Assembly: GCA_002405475.1 (NCBI GenBank)
Contig: DHLX01000018.1
Span: 297,196-361,195 of the forward strand
Source of the DNA: Burkholderiales bacterium UBA4657
GTDB taxonomy: Bacteria; Pseudomonadota; Gammaproteobacteria; Burkholderiales; Burkholderiaceae_E
DNA: 64,000 nt
Direction: 5' to 3'
Both the position numbers and the translations under genes were made by a program. A model generated the notes under the pieces. It worked only from the letters and a program-made list of their open reading frames with translations, searched no databases and was not told the origin of the DNA. How positions within the stretch are numbered: position 1 is the first letter of the stretch; every line of letters starts with the position of its first letter. Below, piece by piece: positions 45,773 to 54,881 of this stretch.

Positions 45773-45794
45773 CTGGTGTAATGGGCAGTGGCCG

Positions 45795-46190
45795 CTAATT
45801 CCTGGGGACGACCCGCGGTTTTCTGCTTTCGTCGGTGGCAACATAGGTCAGTGTGGCTTCGGTCACTTTCACCACGCGCCCTTCGGCGCGTGAGCGTTCA
45901 GCATACACTTCGACATCGACGGTAATGGAGGTATTGCCCACGCGCACGACGTCGGCATAGAAGCTGACCAAATCTCCAATAAACACCGGTTCCTTGAAAA
46001 CGAAAGAATTGACCGCAACGGTCGCAACTCGGCCATTGGCGCGACGCACCGCCGGAATCGAGCCGGCCAAGTCCACCTGCGCCATGATCCAGCCGCCAAA
46101 GACATCGCCATAGGTATTGGCATCGGCAGGCATGGGAATAACGCGCAGGGCGGGTTGTTTGTTTTCGGGTAATTCGACGAACTGGGTCAT
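45795..46190 (-). CDS. YciA-like acyl-CoA thioesterase
   Basis: A 131-residue hotdog-fold thioesterase. The catalytic Asp region is NTYGDVFGGWIMAQVDLAG and the CoA-site strand VTEATLTYVATDESRKP. The frame is open upstream to 46268, but MTQFVELPE at 46190 matches family length. Convergent with the antiporter gene and divergent from the ABC exporter gene. Confidence 0.93.
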   Translation of the reverse strand: MTQFVELPENKQPALRVIPMPADANTYGDVFGGWIMAQVDLAGSIPAVRRANGRVATVAVNSFVFKEPVFIGDLVSFYADVVRVGNTSITVDVEVYAERSRAEGRVVKVTEATLTYVATDESRKPRVVPRN

Positions 46191-46230
46191 GGCAAGAACT
46201 GGCAGAATAAAAGCGCCATAATACCGGACT

Positions 46231-48066
46231 ATGCGCGGCGCTCGACACGACCATACAGCCCCTTCCACGAACCGGCTAAGACAAAAATCGGACTGGCAGG
46301 TGCTGGGTACTTTATTCCCCTACTTGTGGGACTACAAAACTCGCGTTGTGCTGGCACTGCTGTTTCTGGTGGGTGCCAAGGCAGCCAGTGTGGGTGTGCC
46401 CTTGATAATGAAAGCGCTGGTCGATTATCTGGCACCGGGCAAGCTGGTGGATAAGGCCGCCGTTACCGTGGCGCTGGTGATGCCGGTGGCGCTATTGCTC
46501 AGTTATGGTTTGCTGCGACTGGCGACTACGGCATTCACCGAGTTGCGTGAATATGTCTTCGCCAAAGTGACCCAGGCTGCGGTACACAAGGCCGCCTTGC
46601 AGGTATTTCGCCATTTGCATGCCATGAGCCTGCGTTTTCATCTGGAACGTCAAACTGGTGGTGTGACACGCGATATTGAGCGCGGTACCCGAGGTATTTC
46701 CTCGCTGGTCAGTTATACCCTGTATTCGATCGTGCCGACCCTGGTCGAGTTCGCGCTCATCATCGGCATCCTGCTGGTCAAATACGATGTATGGTTTGCT
46801 GGTATTACCGTCGTTGCCCTAGTCACTTACATCAGCTTCACGATTATTGTCACCGAATGGCGCACGCACTTCCGGCGCGCCATGAACGAGCTCGATTCGA
46901 AAGCCAATGTCAAGGCGATTGACTCCTTGCTCAATTACGAAACCGTCAAATATTTTGGCAATGAAGAGTACGAAGCCCGACGCTATGACCAGAGCATGGA
47001 AAGCTGGAAGCGCGCTGCCATTCGCTCACAAACCTCGCTGTCCTTGCTCAACACCGGGCAAAGCGCCATTATTGCCCTGGCTGTCACCGCCATGATGTGG
47101 CGTGCCACTCAGGGTGTCATCGACGGCAGCATGAGCCTGGGTGATCTGGTGCTGGTCAATGCGTTCATGATTCAGCTTTATATTCCCTTGAATTTTCTCG
47201 GTGTCATCTACCGCGAGATCAAGCAAAGTCTGGCCGACATGGAGAAAATGTTTACCCTGCTCGAGCAGCACCGTGAAGTCGCTGATGCACCCGCCGCGCC
47301 TGATCTACAACTGCGCGCCGGAACCGTCAGGTTCGAGCAAGTCGATTTTTCCTATGACAAGCTGCCCGATGGCAGCCCGAAAAGACAAATTTTGTTTGGT
47401 GTCGATTTCACCGTGCCAGCCGGAAAAACACTGGCCGTAGTCGGCCATTCTGGGTCGGGTAAAAGTACCTTGTCACGTTTATTGTTCCGGTTTTACGAAG
47501 TCGATGGCGGGCGTATCAGCATTGACGATCAGGACATTCGCTCGGTGACCCAGGCCAGTTTGCGCCGTGCCATTGGCATCGTGCCGCAAGACACGGTACT
47601 GTTCAATGACACTATCGAGTACAACATCGCCTATGGCCGGCCGGGCGCCAGCCGTGCCGAGGTCGAGGCCGCGGCCAAAGCGGCGCACATTCACGACTTT
47701 ATTATCAGCACCCCCGATGGTTACGATACGGTGGTGGGCGAGCGTGGCCTGAAATTATCGGGCGGGGAAAAACAAAGGGTGGCGATTGCCCGTACCTTGC
47801 TGAAAAATCCGGCCATACTCATCTTTGATGAAGCCACCTCGGCGCTGGACTCGGCAGCGGAAGCGGCAATACAAAATGAATTAAGAGCCATCGCGCAGCA
47901 TCGAACCGCCCTGGTCATAGCGCATCGGCTTTCCACCATCGCTGATGCCGACGAGATTATTGTGCTGGATCAGGGCCGCATTGTTGAACGGGGCAGCCAT
48001 GCCGACCTGCTCGCCAGGCAGGGGGCTTATGCGCGCATGTGGGCATTGCAGCAGACCGAGCACTAA
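46231..48066 (+). CDS. ATM1-type ABC exporter (fused permease-ATPase)
   Basis: A 611-residue half-transporter of the ATM1/HMT1 group. Six-helix transmembrane domain about 30-325, with the ATM1-like RDIERGTRGISSLVSYTLY and ALNDSKAN-type segments (here NELDSKANVKAIDSLLNYETVKYFGNE, read in parts), then a nucleotide-binding domain: GHSGSGKST, LSGGEKQRVAIARTLL and LIFDEATSALDS. ATM1-like bacterial exporters move glutathione-metal or glutathione-polysulfide species. Single gene, convergent with none. Confidence 0.93.
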   Translation: MRGARHDHTAPSTNRLRQKSDWQVLGTLFPYLWDYKTRVVLALLFLVGAKAASVGVPLIMKALVDYLAPGKLVDKAAVTVALVMPVALLLSYGLLRLATTAFTELREYVFAKVTQAAVHKAALQVFRHLHAMSLRFHLERQTGGVTRDIERGTRGISSLVSYTLYSIVPTLVEFALIIGILLVKYDVWFAGITVVALVTYISFTIIVTEWRTHFRRAMNELDSKANVKAIDSLLNYETVKYFGNEEYEARRYDQSMESWKRAAIRSQTSLSLLNTGQSAIIALAVTAMMWRATQGVIDGSMSLGDLVLVNAFMIQLYIPLNFLGVIYREIKQSLADMEKMFTLLEQHREVADAPAAPDLQLRAGTVRFEQVDFSYDKLPDGSPKRQILFGVDFTVPAGKTLAVVGHSGSGKSTLSRLLFRFYEVDGGRISIDDQDIRSVTQASLRRAIGIVPQDTVLFNDTIEYNIAYGRPGASRAEVEAAAKAAHIHDFIISTPDGYDTVVGERGLKLSGGEKQRVAIARTLLKNPAILIFDEATSALDSAAEAAIQNELRAIAQHRTALVIAHRLSTIADADEIIVLDQGRIVERGSHADLLARQGAYARMWALQQTEH

Positions 48067-48117
48067 GCCCTATGCTTTGGCTATGCAAAAAGTGCATTAC
48101 AGCTATAATCTGCCATT

Positions 48118-49038
48118 ATGGATACCCGATGGCTTGAAGACTTTATCTCCCTGGCGGAAACGCGCAGTTTTTCCAAATCAGCCACACAACGGCATGTGAG
48201 TCAGCCGGCGTTTTCGCGCCGCATACGCTCACTTGAAACCTGGCTGGGCACTGACCTGATCGACCGTACCTCTTACCCGACCAAGCTGACACCGGCAGGT
48301 GAAGTCTTTTATGAACAGGCGCTGGAAATGCTGGCGCAGATCAATACGGCGCGCGAACTGATGCGCGACCGGCGTGGCGCCGAACCCAGCGTCGTTACTT
48401 TTGCTATGCCACATACTCTGACCCTGACCTATTTCCCGGAGTGGCTAACCCAGATCCGCGAGCGGGTTGAGCCGTTTTCGGCGCGTGCGCTGGCGCTCAA
48501 TGTCCACGATGCGATCATGCAACTGGCCGAGGGCAATGCTGACCTGACCTTGTGTTACTACCATCCCCAGCATCCTTTGCCTTTGACGGCAGAAACAGTC
48601 GAGTACAAAGTGCTGGGCGAAGAACCCTTTTTCATGGTGTCACGCGCCCGCAACGGCGAGCCTGAGCACCAGTTGCCAGGTAAAAAGCAAACCCCTCTGC
48701 CGTTTTTAAGTTACTCCCCGAATGCCTATCTGTCGCGAATGGCCGATCTGATGATTGCCACCTCGCCCAAAACCATCTGTCTGAATCCGGTCTATGAGAC
48801 CGACATGTCGGAAAGTCTGAAGTCGATGATGCTGGCCGGACATGGCGTCGCGTTTTTACCGCAGTCTGCGGTAGCGCGCGAAGTGGCAGCCGGACGCGCT
48901 GTTGATATTTCTACCCGCCTTGATCCCGAGTGGGAGCTGCGCATGCAGGTACGGTTGTATCGGCGGCGATCTTCCAGTGAGGCCAAGCCGGCCGTCACGG
49001 CTATCTGGGAAGCGTCCGGCAAATTCAGTCTGGACTGA
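48118..49038 (+). CDS. LysR-family regulator (HypT-like)
   Basis: A 306-residue LysR protein. HTH: FISLAETRSFSKSATQRHVS, then QPAFSRRIRSLE. The effector domain includes LSYSPNAYLSRM and GHGVAFLPQSAV, which resemble the hypochlorite-responsive HypT/YjiE branch. It lies upstream of the amino-acid ABC transporter genes, same strand, separated by 443 bp holding a structured RNA candidate; it may control them (inference). Confidence 0.92.
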   Translation: MDTRWLEDFISLAETRSFSKSATQRHVSQPAFSRRIRSLETWLGTDLIDRTSYPTKLTPAGEVFYEQALEMLAQINTARELMRDRRGAEPSVVTFAMPHTLTLTYFPEWLTQIRERVEPFSARALALNVHDAIMQLAEGNADLTLCYYHPQHPLPLTAETVEYKVLGEEPFFMVSRARNGEPEHQLPGKKQTPLPFLSYSPNAYLSRMADLMIATSPKTICLNPVYETDMSESLKSMMLAGHGVAFLPQSAVAREVAAGRAVDISTRLDPEWELRMQVRLYRRRSSSEAKPAVTAIWEASGKFSLD

Positions 49039-49225
49039 TATCCCGTTAGTGCTGAGTCCCCGTTTTGGTGCCATAGGTGCGCAAGCGGGTGCATGAACGA
49101 ACCGAATAAGCCCATGCGGTATGTGCATTCTTGCATGCATTTAAGGCATTGGATTGTGCGGCGCGATAAGCATTAAAGTGCGTATCGAGCACATTTTTGA
49201 TTACAGACCTATTACAGTGCCAAGC
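49039..49225 (+). other. Intergenic region upstream of structured RNA candidate
   Basis: No gene is supported in this 187-bp stretch. It probably holds the promoter for the transport operon, but I see no convincing -35/-10 pair. It runs directly into the inverted-repeat element. Confidence 0.5.
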
Positions 49226-49399
49226 CAACAACCACCCCCCGGGAGTGCGACCCGGAACCTGCCTGTCTACCTGGGTATTCCAGAAATACCTCGGGTGGAT
49301 TTTGCCGACGTAAATTTCGGCGATGCTTGCCGAAGGTTTTGCCGGCATATTAGAAAAAGTGTACTTCGGATCAAGGCTCTTTCTTTGGGGTGGTTGTTG
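49226..49399 (+). ncRNA. Candidate structured RNA / leader element closed by a 13-bp perfect stem
   Basis: The 5' arm CAACAACCACCCC (49226-49238) is perfectly complementary to GGGGTGGTTGTTG (49387-49399). Between them lie four stems: 49239-49243/49251-49255; a long hairpin 49266-49279/49285-49299; 49304-49308/49317-49321; and 49328-49332/49343-49347. A weaker stem, 49352-49359/49377-49384, follows. This is a multi-branch fold about 80 nt upstream of the first binding-protein ATG. It could be a riboswitch-like leader, a small RNA or a MITE with 13-bp terminal repeats; I do not recognise it as a known class. Confidence 0.5.
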
Positions 49400-49481
49400 C
49401 TTATAAAAAAGTCCCCGGCTACTTGCCACAGGGATAACACTTTATATACCACCTTGCGTGACCAAAATGAAAGGCTTAACG

Positions 49482-50381
49482 ATGAGTGCGACATCGTCTA
49501 TTTTTAAGGGTGCTACCGCCATTACTCTGATGGTGGGAGCGCAGATTGTTTTTGCCAGTACCCCGGTGCTGGATCGTATTCGCAGTACCGGAGTCATCAC
49601 GATTGCTCACCGTGAAAGTTCTGTACCGTTTTCTTACCTGGATGTGCGTAAACAACCGGTCGGCTATGCCGTTGAAATTTGCCAGCGACTGGCGGCTGCA
49701 GTACAGAAGCGTTTGAAACTGCCGCAGCTTAAGGTGAGTTACGTCATGGTGACATCGGCCGACCGTATTCCGGCCATTGTGAGTGGCAAAGCCGATATGG
49801 AGTGTGGTTCTACCACCAATAACGCCGAGCGTCGCAAGCAGGTATCGTTTACCATCCCGCATTTTTTTGCGGGTGCCAGGATGCTGGTACGCACCGACTC
49901 AGGCATCAAGTCAATCGATGATTTACGCGGCAAGCGTGTTATTTCAACCAAGGGCACCACTCCACAGAAACTCGTTGCAGCGCAAAATGAGGCGCGGGTA
50001 TTGAAGATGACCCTGCTCGAGGGTAAGGATCATGCCGACTCCATGTCATATGTAGAAAAGGGTGAAGCTGACGCCTTTGTTATGGATGATATTTTGCTGT
50101 ACGGGTTGCGTGCCAATTCAGCCCAGCCCAACCGCTTTGAAATTGCTGGTGATCCACTCACCGTGGAGCCTTACGCTGTCATGATCAGCAGGGACGATGC
50201 GGAATACAAAAAAATTATTGATACCGAGATGTCCAGGCTGATACTGGATGGTGAAGTCGATAAGCTGTATGAAAAATGGTTTATGCGGCCAATACCGCCG
50301 AAAGGTGTTGTATTGAATGCGCCGATGAGTCGTTTTTTGCGTAGTTCATTCCGATTTCCCACCGATAGCGTGGGGGATTGA
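49482..50381 (+). CDS. Amino-acid ABC transporter substrate-binding protein (first of two paralogues)
   Basis: A 299-residue periplasmic binding protein of SBP family 3 (glutamate/aspartate type). Signal peptide ends VFASTP; then LDRIRSTGVITIAHRESSVPFSY and ADMECGSTTNNAERRKQVSF. ATG at 49482 has an AAAGG site 7 bp upstream; GTG 49458 and ATG 49467 are in frame. The next gene encodes a clear paralogue. Probably supplies the same GltJK permease with a different specificity (inference). Confidence 0.88.
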   Translation: MSATSSIFKGATAITLMVGAQIVFASTPVLDRIRSTGVITIAHRESSVPFSYLDVRKQPVGYAVEICQRLAAAVQKRLKLPQLKVSYVMVTSADRIPAIVSGKADMECGSTTNNAERRKQVSFTIPHFFAGARMLVRTDSGIKSIDDLRGKRVISTKGTTPQKLVAAQNEARVLKMTLLEGKDHADSMSYVEKGEADAFVMDDILLYGLRANSAQPNRFEIAGDPLTVEPYAVMISRDDAEYKKIIDTEMSRLILDGEVDKLYEKWFMRPIPPKGVVLNAPMSRFLRSSFRFPTDSVGD

Positions 50382-50490
50382 TGTAGTCTTGTAGATACAA
50401 ACGTAGTGTTTCTTTTAAGAGGTTTTACCACTGTGATATTGCCAATATAAATAGTTTTTTGCGTCAACCACCACCACTAAGGAGTGCGAT

Positions 50491-51372
50491 ATGAAGAAGT
50501 TAGTCATGTTTGCAGCACTGGCCGCATCGGCTGGCGTTGTATTTGCCCAATCAACCGGTACCCTCAAAAAGGTACAGGACACCGGTGCGATCACCATGGG
50601 AGTCCGTGAGGCCTCTATTCCCATGTCGTATCTGGACGACAAACAACAATTTGTCGGTTACCACATTGATGTTTGCAACCGTGTCATTGACGACCTGAGA
50701 AAAAATCTGAAGTTGCCCAACCTCAAGGTCAATCTGCAGGCAGTGACCTCGGCCAACCGCATCCCGCTGATGCAAAACGGTACCATTGACATAGAGTGTG
50801 GTTCCACCACCAACACCGTCGCACGTCAGCAGCAGGTGGCATTTGCTCTGACTACGTTCATCTCGGATGTGCGTATTCTGACCAAAGCCAACTCGGGTAT
50901 TAAAACCGTTGCCGATCTTAACAACAAGCCTTTGGCAGTGACTACCGGTACCACCTCGGTGCAGCTGATTCGTGCCCAGGAGCAAGGCAAGAACTTGAAC
51001 ATTACCGAAGTTTTCGGTAAAGATCATGCCGAATCTTTCCTGCTGCTGGAAACTGATCGTGCTGTTGCTTTCGCGCTGGATGACTACCTGCTGGCCGGTT
51101 TCCGGGCTCGTTCCAGCAACCCCGCTGCTTACGTCTTTCTGGACCAGCCTCTGCGTACCGAGCCAATCGCTATCATGATTCGCAAGGATGACCCAGACTT
51201 CAAAAAAGCAGTTGATGATTCCATCCGTTCGATGATGAGAAGCGGCGAGCTGGAGCGAATCTATAACAAGTGGTTCACGACTCAGATTCCGACCCTGAAG
51301 GCCCCATTGAACATGCCCATGACCAACGCGTTGAGAGAGCAATTCCGCAACCCCAACGATACGGGTATTTAA
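50491..51372 (+). CDS. gltI: Glutamate/aspartate ABC transporter substrate-binding protein
   Basis: A 293-residue SBP family 3 protein with signal peptide (FAALAASAGVVFAQS), TGAITMGVREASIPMSYLDD, IDIECGSTTNTVARQQQVAF, and FGKDHAESFLLLETD. It is like DEBP/GltI. AAGGAGTGCGAT precedes its ATG. Followed by two hairpins and then gltJ, so it may be made in excess over the membrane subunits. Confidence 0.92.
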   Translation: MKKLVMFAALAASAGVVFAQSTGTLKKVQDTGAITMGVREASIPMSYLDDKQQFVGYHIDVCNRVIDDLRKNLKLPNLKVNLQAVTSANRIPLMQNGTIDIECGSTTNTVARQQQVAFALTTFISDVRILTKANSGIKTVADLNNKPLAVTTGTTSVQLIRAQEQGKNLNITEVFGKDHAESFLLLETDRAVAFALDDYLLAGFRARSSNPAAYVFLDQPLRTEPIAIMIRKDDPDFKKAVDDSIRSMMRSGELERIYNKWFTTQIPTLKAPLNMPMTNALREQFRNPNDTGI

Positions 51373-51396
51373 TGGCTATAAGTTAAGCAAAACCAG

Positions 51397-51421
51397 CCGG
51401 GGGGGTGTTATTCCTCCCCGG
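51397..51421 (+). terminator. GC-rich hairpin downstream of gltI
   Basis: CCGGGGGGG (51397-51405) pairs with CCTCCCCGG (51413-51421) around a 7-nt loop, with one G-T or mismatch. No U-run follows, so it is more likely a transcript-stabilising or processing hairpin than a terminator on its own. Confidence 0.45.
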
Positions 51422-51450
51422 TCGGGTGTAAACTTAGGCCAGCTTCCGAA

Positions 51451-51480
51451 CGGGAACAGCGTTACAGTTCCCGTTTTTAT
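51451..51480 (+). terminator. Intrinsic terminator / attenuator between gltI and gltJ
   Basis: CGGGAAC (51451-51457), 9-nt loop, GTTCCCG (51467-51473) and TTTTTAT. A canonical Rho-independent terminator inside the transport operon, likely partial, limiting permease expression relative to binding protein. Confidence 0.8.
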
Positions 51481-51532
51481 TGTTTTTTGTTGTTTGATTT
51501 TTTGATTACAGATTCACTCAAGGGAGAACCGC

Positions 51533-52279
51533 GTGAATTATGACTGGAACTGGGCTTTTTTCTTTCAGCCCGAGCCCAATACTGGGATAGTAGTGTGGCA
51601 ACTGTTACTCGAAGGTTTATGGAATACCCTCAAAATATCGGCATTGGCTTGGCTACTGGCCCTGGGCATTGGCTCGGTAGTGGGTACCATCCGCACCACC
51701 CAGAGTAAGGCCTTGATTTTCGCGGGCAATTGTTACGTCGAATTGTTCCGCAATATTCCGTTGCTGGTACAAATGTTCTTGTGGTTTTTTGTCTTGCCGG
51801 CACTGGTGCCTGCAGTCCGGGTCATAGAGCAGAATTTTGGCTACGATACCTACCAGTTTCTATCAGTCGTTATCTGTCTGGGAACATTTACGGCAGCACG
51901 TATTGCCGAGCAGGTGCGTTCCGGTATCAACTCACTACCCCGTGGCCAACGCTATGCCTCACAGGCCTTGGGACTGACAACGTTTCAGATGTATCGCTAT
52001 GTACTATTGCCGATGGCATTCCGTATCATCATTCCGCCCCTGACCAGCGAAAGCATGAACCTGATCAAAAACTCTACCATTGCGCTGACGATTGGTTACG
52101 CAGAGCTGACATTCCGTGGCGCCAAGGAAATAGCCGAATATAACTTCCGCTTCTTCGAAATTTATCTGGTACTGACGGTCATTTACATCATCATTGCAAT
52201 GAGTGCGAACCGTGTCATGGCCTGGGTTGAACGAAAAGTTGCCGTACCGGGCTTCATTGCCCAGGGCAGTGCCAAATAA
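51533..52279 (+). CDS. gltJ: Glutamate/aspartate ABC transporter permease GltJ
   Basis: A 248-residue polar-amino-acid permease. It has about five helices and the EAA loop (NSLPRGQRYASQALGLTTFQMYRYVLLPMA, read around residues 135-163). GTG start at 51533 with AAGGGAGAA upstream. Followed 13 bp later by gltK. Confidence 0.94.
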   Translation: MNYDWNWAFFFQPEPNTGIVVWQLLLEGLWNTLKISALAWLLALGIGSVVGTIRTTQSKALIFAGNCYVELFRNIPLLVQMFLWFFVLPALVPAVRVIEQNFGYDTYQFLSVVICLGTFTAARIAEQVRSGINSLPRGQRYASQALGLTTFQMYRYVLLPMAFRIIIPPLTSESMNLIKNSTIALTIGYAELTFRGAKEIAEYNFRFFEIYLVLTVIYIIIAMSANRVMAWVERKVAVPGFIAQGSAK

Positions 52280-52292
52280 ACAGAGGAACACC

Positions 52293-52979
52293 ATGATCGA
52301 ACTCGATTTTTCAGTCATCCCCCGCGTCAGTGATTTTTTGTGGAAGGGATTTTTATACACGGTTCAACTCACCGTGATATCGGCTTTAGGTGGCCTGTTC
52401 TTTGGCACTTTGCTGGCTTTGATGCGTTTGTCCAGCAACAAGATTTTGTCAAACTTTGCCGCCGCTTATGTCAACCTGATGCGCTCCATCCCCTTGATTC
52501 TGGTCATATTCTGGATGTTCTTCCTGGTACCGCTACTGTTGCAGGCGATTACCGGGGCTGAGCGTCCACCACAAATCGGTGCCGAACGTAGTGCCATTAT
52601 TACCTTCATTCTGTTTGAGGCCGCATATTTTTGCGAAATCATGCGTGCTGGTATCCAGTCCATCCCCAAGGGTCAGGTCTATTCTTCCTATGCGTTGGGT
52701 TTGACCTATGGGCAATCAATGCGGCTCGTTATATTGCCGCAGGCGTTTCGCAATATGCTGCCGGTACTGCTGACGCAAACCATCATTCTGTTTCAGGATA
52801 CGTCACTGGTTTATGTCATTTCAGCGACCGACTTTGTTGGTGCCGCCAGCAAAATTGCCCAGCGTGACAGCAAGCTGGTGGAAATGTACCTGTTCGTGGC
52901 ACTGGTGTACTTTGTCATCTGTTTCAGCTTGTCCACACTGGTCAAGCACCTGCAGAAAAAAATCGCCGTCATTCGTTAA
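52293..52979 (+). CDS. gltK: Glutamate/aspartate ABC transporter permease GltK
   Basis: A 228-residue partner permease: helix-rich, LMRSIPLILVIFWMFFLVPLL, and EAA loop SIPKGQVYSSYALGLTYGQS. ATG at 52293 has AGAGG upstream; the longer open frame from 52203 overlaps gltJ and is not used. Confidence 0.94.
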   Translation: MIELDFSVIPRVSDFLWKGFLYTVQLTVISALGGLFFGTLLALMRLSSNKILSNFAAAYVNLMRSIPLILVIFWMFFLVPLLLQAITGAERPPQIGAERSAIITFILFEAAYFCEIMRAGIQSIPKGQVYSSYALGLTYGQSMRLVILPQAFRNMLPVLLTQTIILFQDTSLVYVISATDFVGAASKIAQRDSKLVEMYLFVALVYFVICFSLSTLVKHLQKKIAVIR

Positions 52980-53003
52980 AGCAATTCATTAAGGACAAGC
53001 AAC

Positions 53004-53747
53004 ATGGCAATGATTGAAATGAAAAACGTGTCGAAATGGTATGGCAGCTTCCAGGTGCTGACCAACTGTACGACTATTGTGAACAAGGGCGACGTTGTGG
53101 TGGTCTGCGGACCCTCTGGCTCAGGGAAGTCGACCTTGATCAAGACGGTCAATGGACTGGAGCCGGTACAACAGGGCGAGATTTTTGTTAATGACATCAG
53201 TGTTACCAGTAAAGCAACCAATCTTTCTGAATTGCGCTCGCGCGTCGGCATGGTATTCCAGCACTTTGAATTGTTTCCCCATCTGTCTATTACTGAAAAC
53301 CTGACTTTGGCGCAGATCAAAGTACTGAACCGTAGCAAGGAAGAGGCTGTCGAAAAAGGCATGCGTCTGCTTGATCGTGTTGGTCTGAAGTCGCAGGCGG
53401 CCAAATATCCGGGTCAACTCTCGGGTGGGCAGCAACAACGTGTCGCCATTGCCCGTGCCTTGGCCATGGATCCTATTGTCATGCTGTTTGACGAGCCCAC
53501 CTCCGCGCTCGACCCCGAGATGGTCAATGAGGTGCTGGATGTCATGGTAGAGCTGGCCAAAGAAGGCATGACCATGATGGTGGTGACGCATGAAATGGGG
53601 TTTGCCCGTTCCGTGGCCAATCGTGTCATCTTCATGGATGAAGGCGCGATAGTGGAAGACGTGACCAAAAACGATTTCTTTGAAAAGCCCGAGGAGCGCA
53701 GTGATCGCGCCAAGTATTTCCTGTCCAAGATCATTTCCTCGCACTGA
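53004..53747 (+). CDS. gltL: Glutamate/aspartate ABC transporter ATP-binding protein GltL
   Basis: A 247-residue ATPase energising GltJK. Walker A GPSGSGKST, Q-loop FQHFELFPHL, signature LSGGQQQRVAIARALAMDP, Walker B MLFDEPTSALDPE and H-loop VVTHEMGFARSVA. AAGGACAAGC precedes ATG 53004. Followed by an intrinsic terminator. Confidence 0.96.
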   Translation: MAMIEMKNVSKWYGSFQVLTNCTTIVNKGDVVVVCGPSGSGKSTLIKTVNGLEPVQQGEIFVNDISVTSKATNLSELRSRVGMVFQHFELFPHLSITENLTLAQIKVLNRSKEEAVEKGMRLLDRVGLKSQAAKYPGQLSGGQQQRVAIARALAMDPIVMLFDEPTSALDPEMVNEVLDVMVELAKEGMTMMVVTHEMGFARSVANRVIFMDEGAIVEDVTKNDFFEKPEERSDRAKYFLSKIISSH

Positions 53748-53770
53748 TTTTTAGGCTGCTGCAGTACTGC

Positions 53771-53807
53771 ACCGACCTGGGCATATGCCGCAGGTCGGTT
53801 TTTTTTG
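53771..53807 (+). terminator. Intrinsic terminator after gltL
   Basis: ACCGACCTG (53771-53779) pairs with CAGGTCGGT (53791-53799), followed by an uninterrupted run of T. Classic Rho-independent terminator ending the transporter operon. Confidence 0.9.
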
Positions 53808-53828
53808 TACTGTCATACAATCTAGCCT

Positions 53829-54881
53829 ATGCAAGCAAACCAGACCGCCTCTTTGACCCTGACTCGCCCAGACGACTGGCATTTACATCTGCGTGACGGC
53901 GCAGCGCTACGAGCAGTATTGCCCGATACCGCACGCCAGTTCGCACGTGCCATCGTCATGCCCAATCTCAAACCTCCGGTGACCACGACCGAGCTGGCGC
54001 GCCAATACCGTGAGCGCATTCTGGCCGCACTACCGGCAGGCATGAGTTTCGACCCGCTCATGACGCTCTATCTGACCGACAATACCAGCGCCGAAGAAAT
54101 TCGGCGTGCCAAGGCTTCCGGTTTTGTACAGGCCGTCAAACTTTACCCGGCGGGAGCTACTACCAACTCGGATGCTGGCGTCACCGACCTGCGCAAAACT
54201 TATGCCGCACTGGAAGCGATGCAGGAAGTCGGCATGGTCTTGTGTGTGCATGGCGAGGTAGTTGACCATCGTGTCGATGTATTCGACCGCGAGCGCGCGT
54301 TTATTGATGAGAAACTAATTCCCATGCGTAATGACTTTCCTGCTTTACGCGTGGTATTTGAGCATATTACAACCCGTGATGCAGTTGATTATGTGCGCGA
54401 GTCCGAGGGCGCGATTGCCGCCACCATTACCGCACACCATCTGTTATACAACCGCAACGCCATGTTTACTGGGGGCATACGCCCGCATTATTACTGCCTG
54501 CCAGTACTCAAGCGCGAGCCGCATCGTCTGGCGCTGGTGCAGGCAGCCACCAGTGGCAACCCGCGTTTTTTTCTTGGCACCGACTCGGCGCCGCACGCCC
54601 GTGGCATGAAAGAAATGGCATGCGGCTGCGCCGGCTGTTATACCGCGCTGCACGCCATGGAACTGTATGCCACCGTGTTTGAGGCAGCCGAGTCTCTGGA
54701 CAAACTGGAAGGCTTTGCCAGTTTTTATGGTGCGGATTTTTACCGCTTGCCGCGTAATGTCTCGACCATCACACTGGATCGAACTGAGTACCTCGTACCC
54801 GAGAGCCTGCCTTTCGGTGATACCGAACTGATACCGCTCGCTGCCGGGGAAACCCTGTATTGGAAAATGCGCCCTTACTGA
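53829..54881 (+). CDS. pyrC: Dihydroorotase
   Basis: A 350-residue amidohydrolase closing carbamoyl-aspartate to dihydroorotate. Zinc ligands in DDWHLHLRDG, carboxylated Lys in QAVKLYPAGATTNS, further His in VHGEV, FEHITTRDAV and TAHHLLYNR, and the Asp in LGTDSAPH. Length is that of the homodimeric E. coli-type enzyme. The 3' end overlaps the DUF3025 gene by 22 bp. Confidence 0.97.
   Translation: MQANQTASLTLTRPDDWHLHLRDGAALRAVLPDTARQFARAIVMPNLKPPVTTTELARQYRERILAALPAGMSFDPLMTLYLTDNTSAEEIRRAKASGFVQAVKLYPAGATTNSDAGVTDLRKTYAALEAMQEVGMVLCVHGEVVDHRVDVFDRERAFIDEKLIPMRNDFPALRVVFEHITTRDAVDYVRESEGAIAATITAHHLLYNRNAMFTGGIRPHYYCLPVLKREPHRLALVQAATSGNPRFFLGTDSAPHARGMKEMACGCAGCYTALHAMELYATVFEAAESLDKLEGFASFYGADFYRLPRNVSTITLDRTEYLVPESLPFGDTELIPLAAGETLYWKMRPY

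Noticed and set aside
49154..49507. 117-codon plus-strand frame through the structured RNA
   Set aside because: Composition is not protein-like, the start is a poor TTG without a ribosome site, and the perfect stems explain the sequence better. A leader peptide is not excluded but unsupported.
50551..51342. 263-codon minus-strand frame
   Set aside because: Antisense shadow of gltI, which carries a clear signal peptide and family motifs.
53121..53744. 207-codon minus-strand frame
   Set aside because: Shadow of gltL, which has all ABC ATPase motifs.
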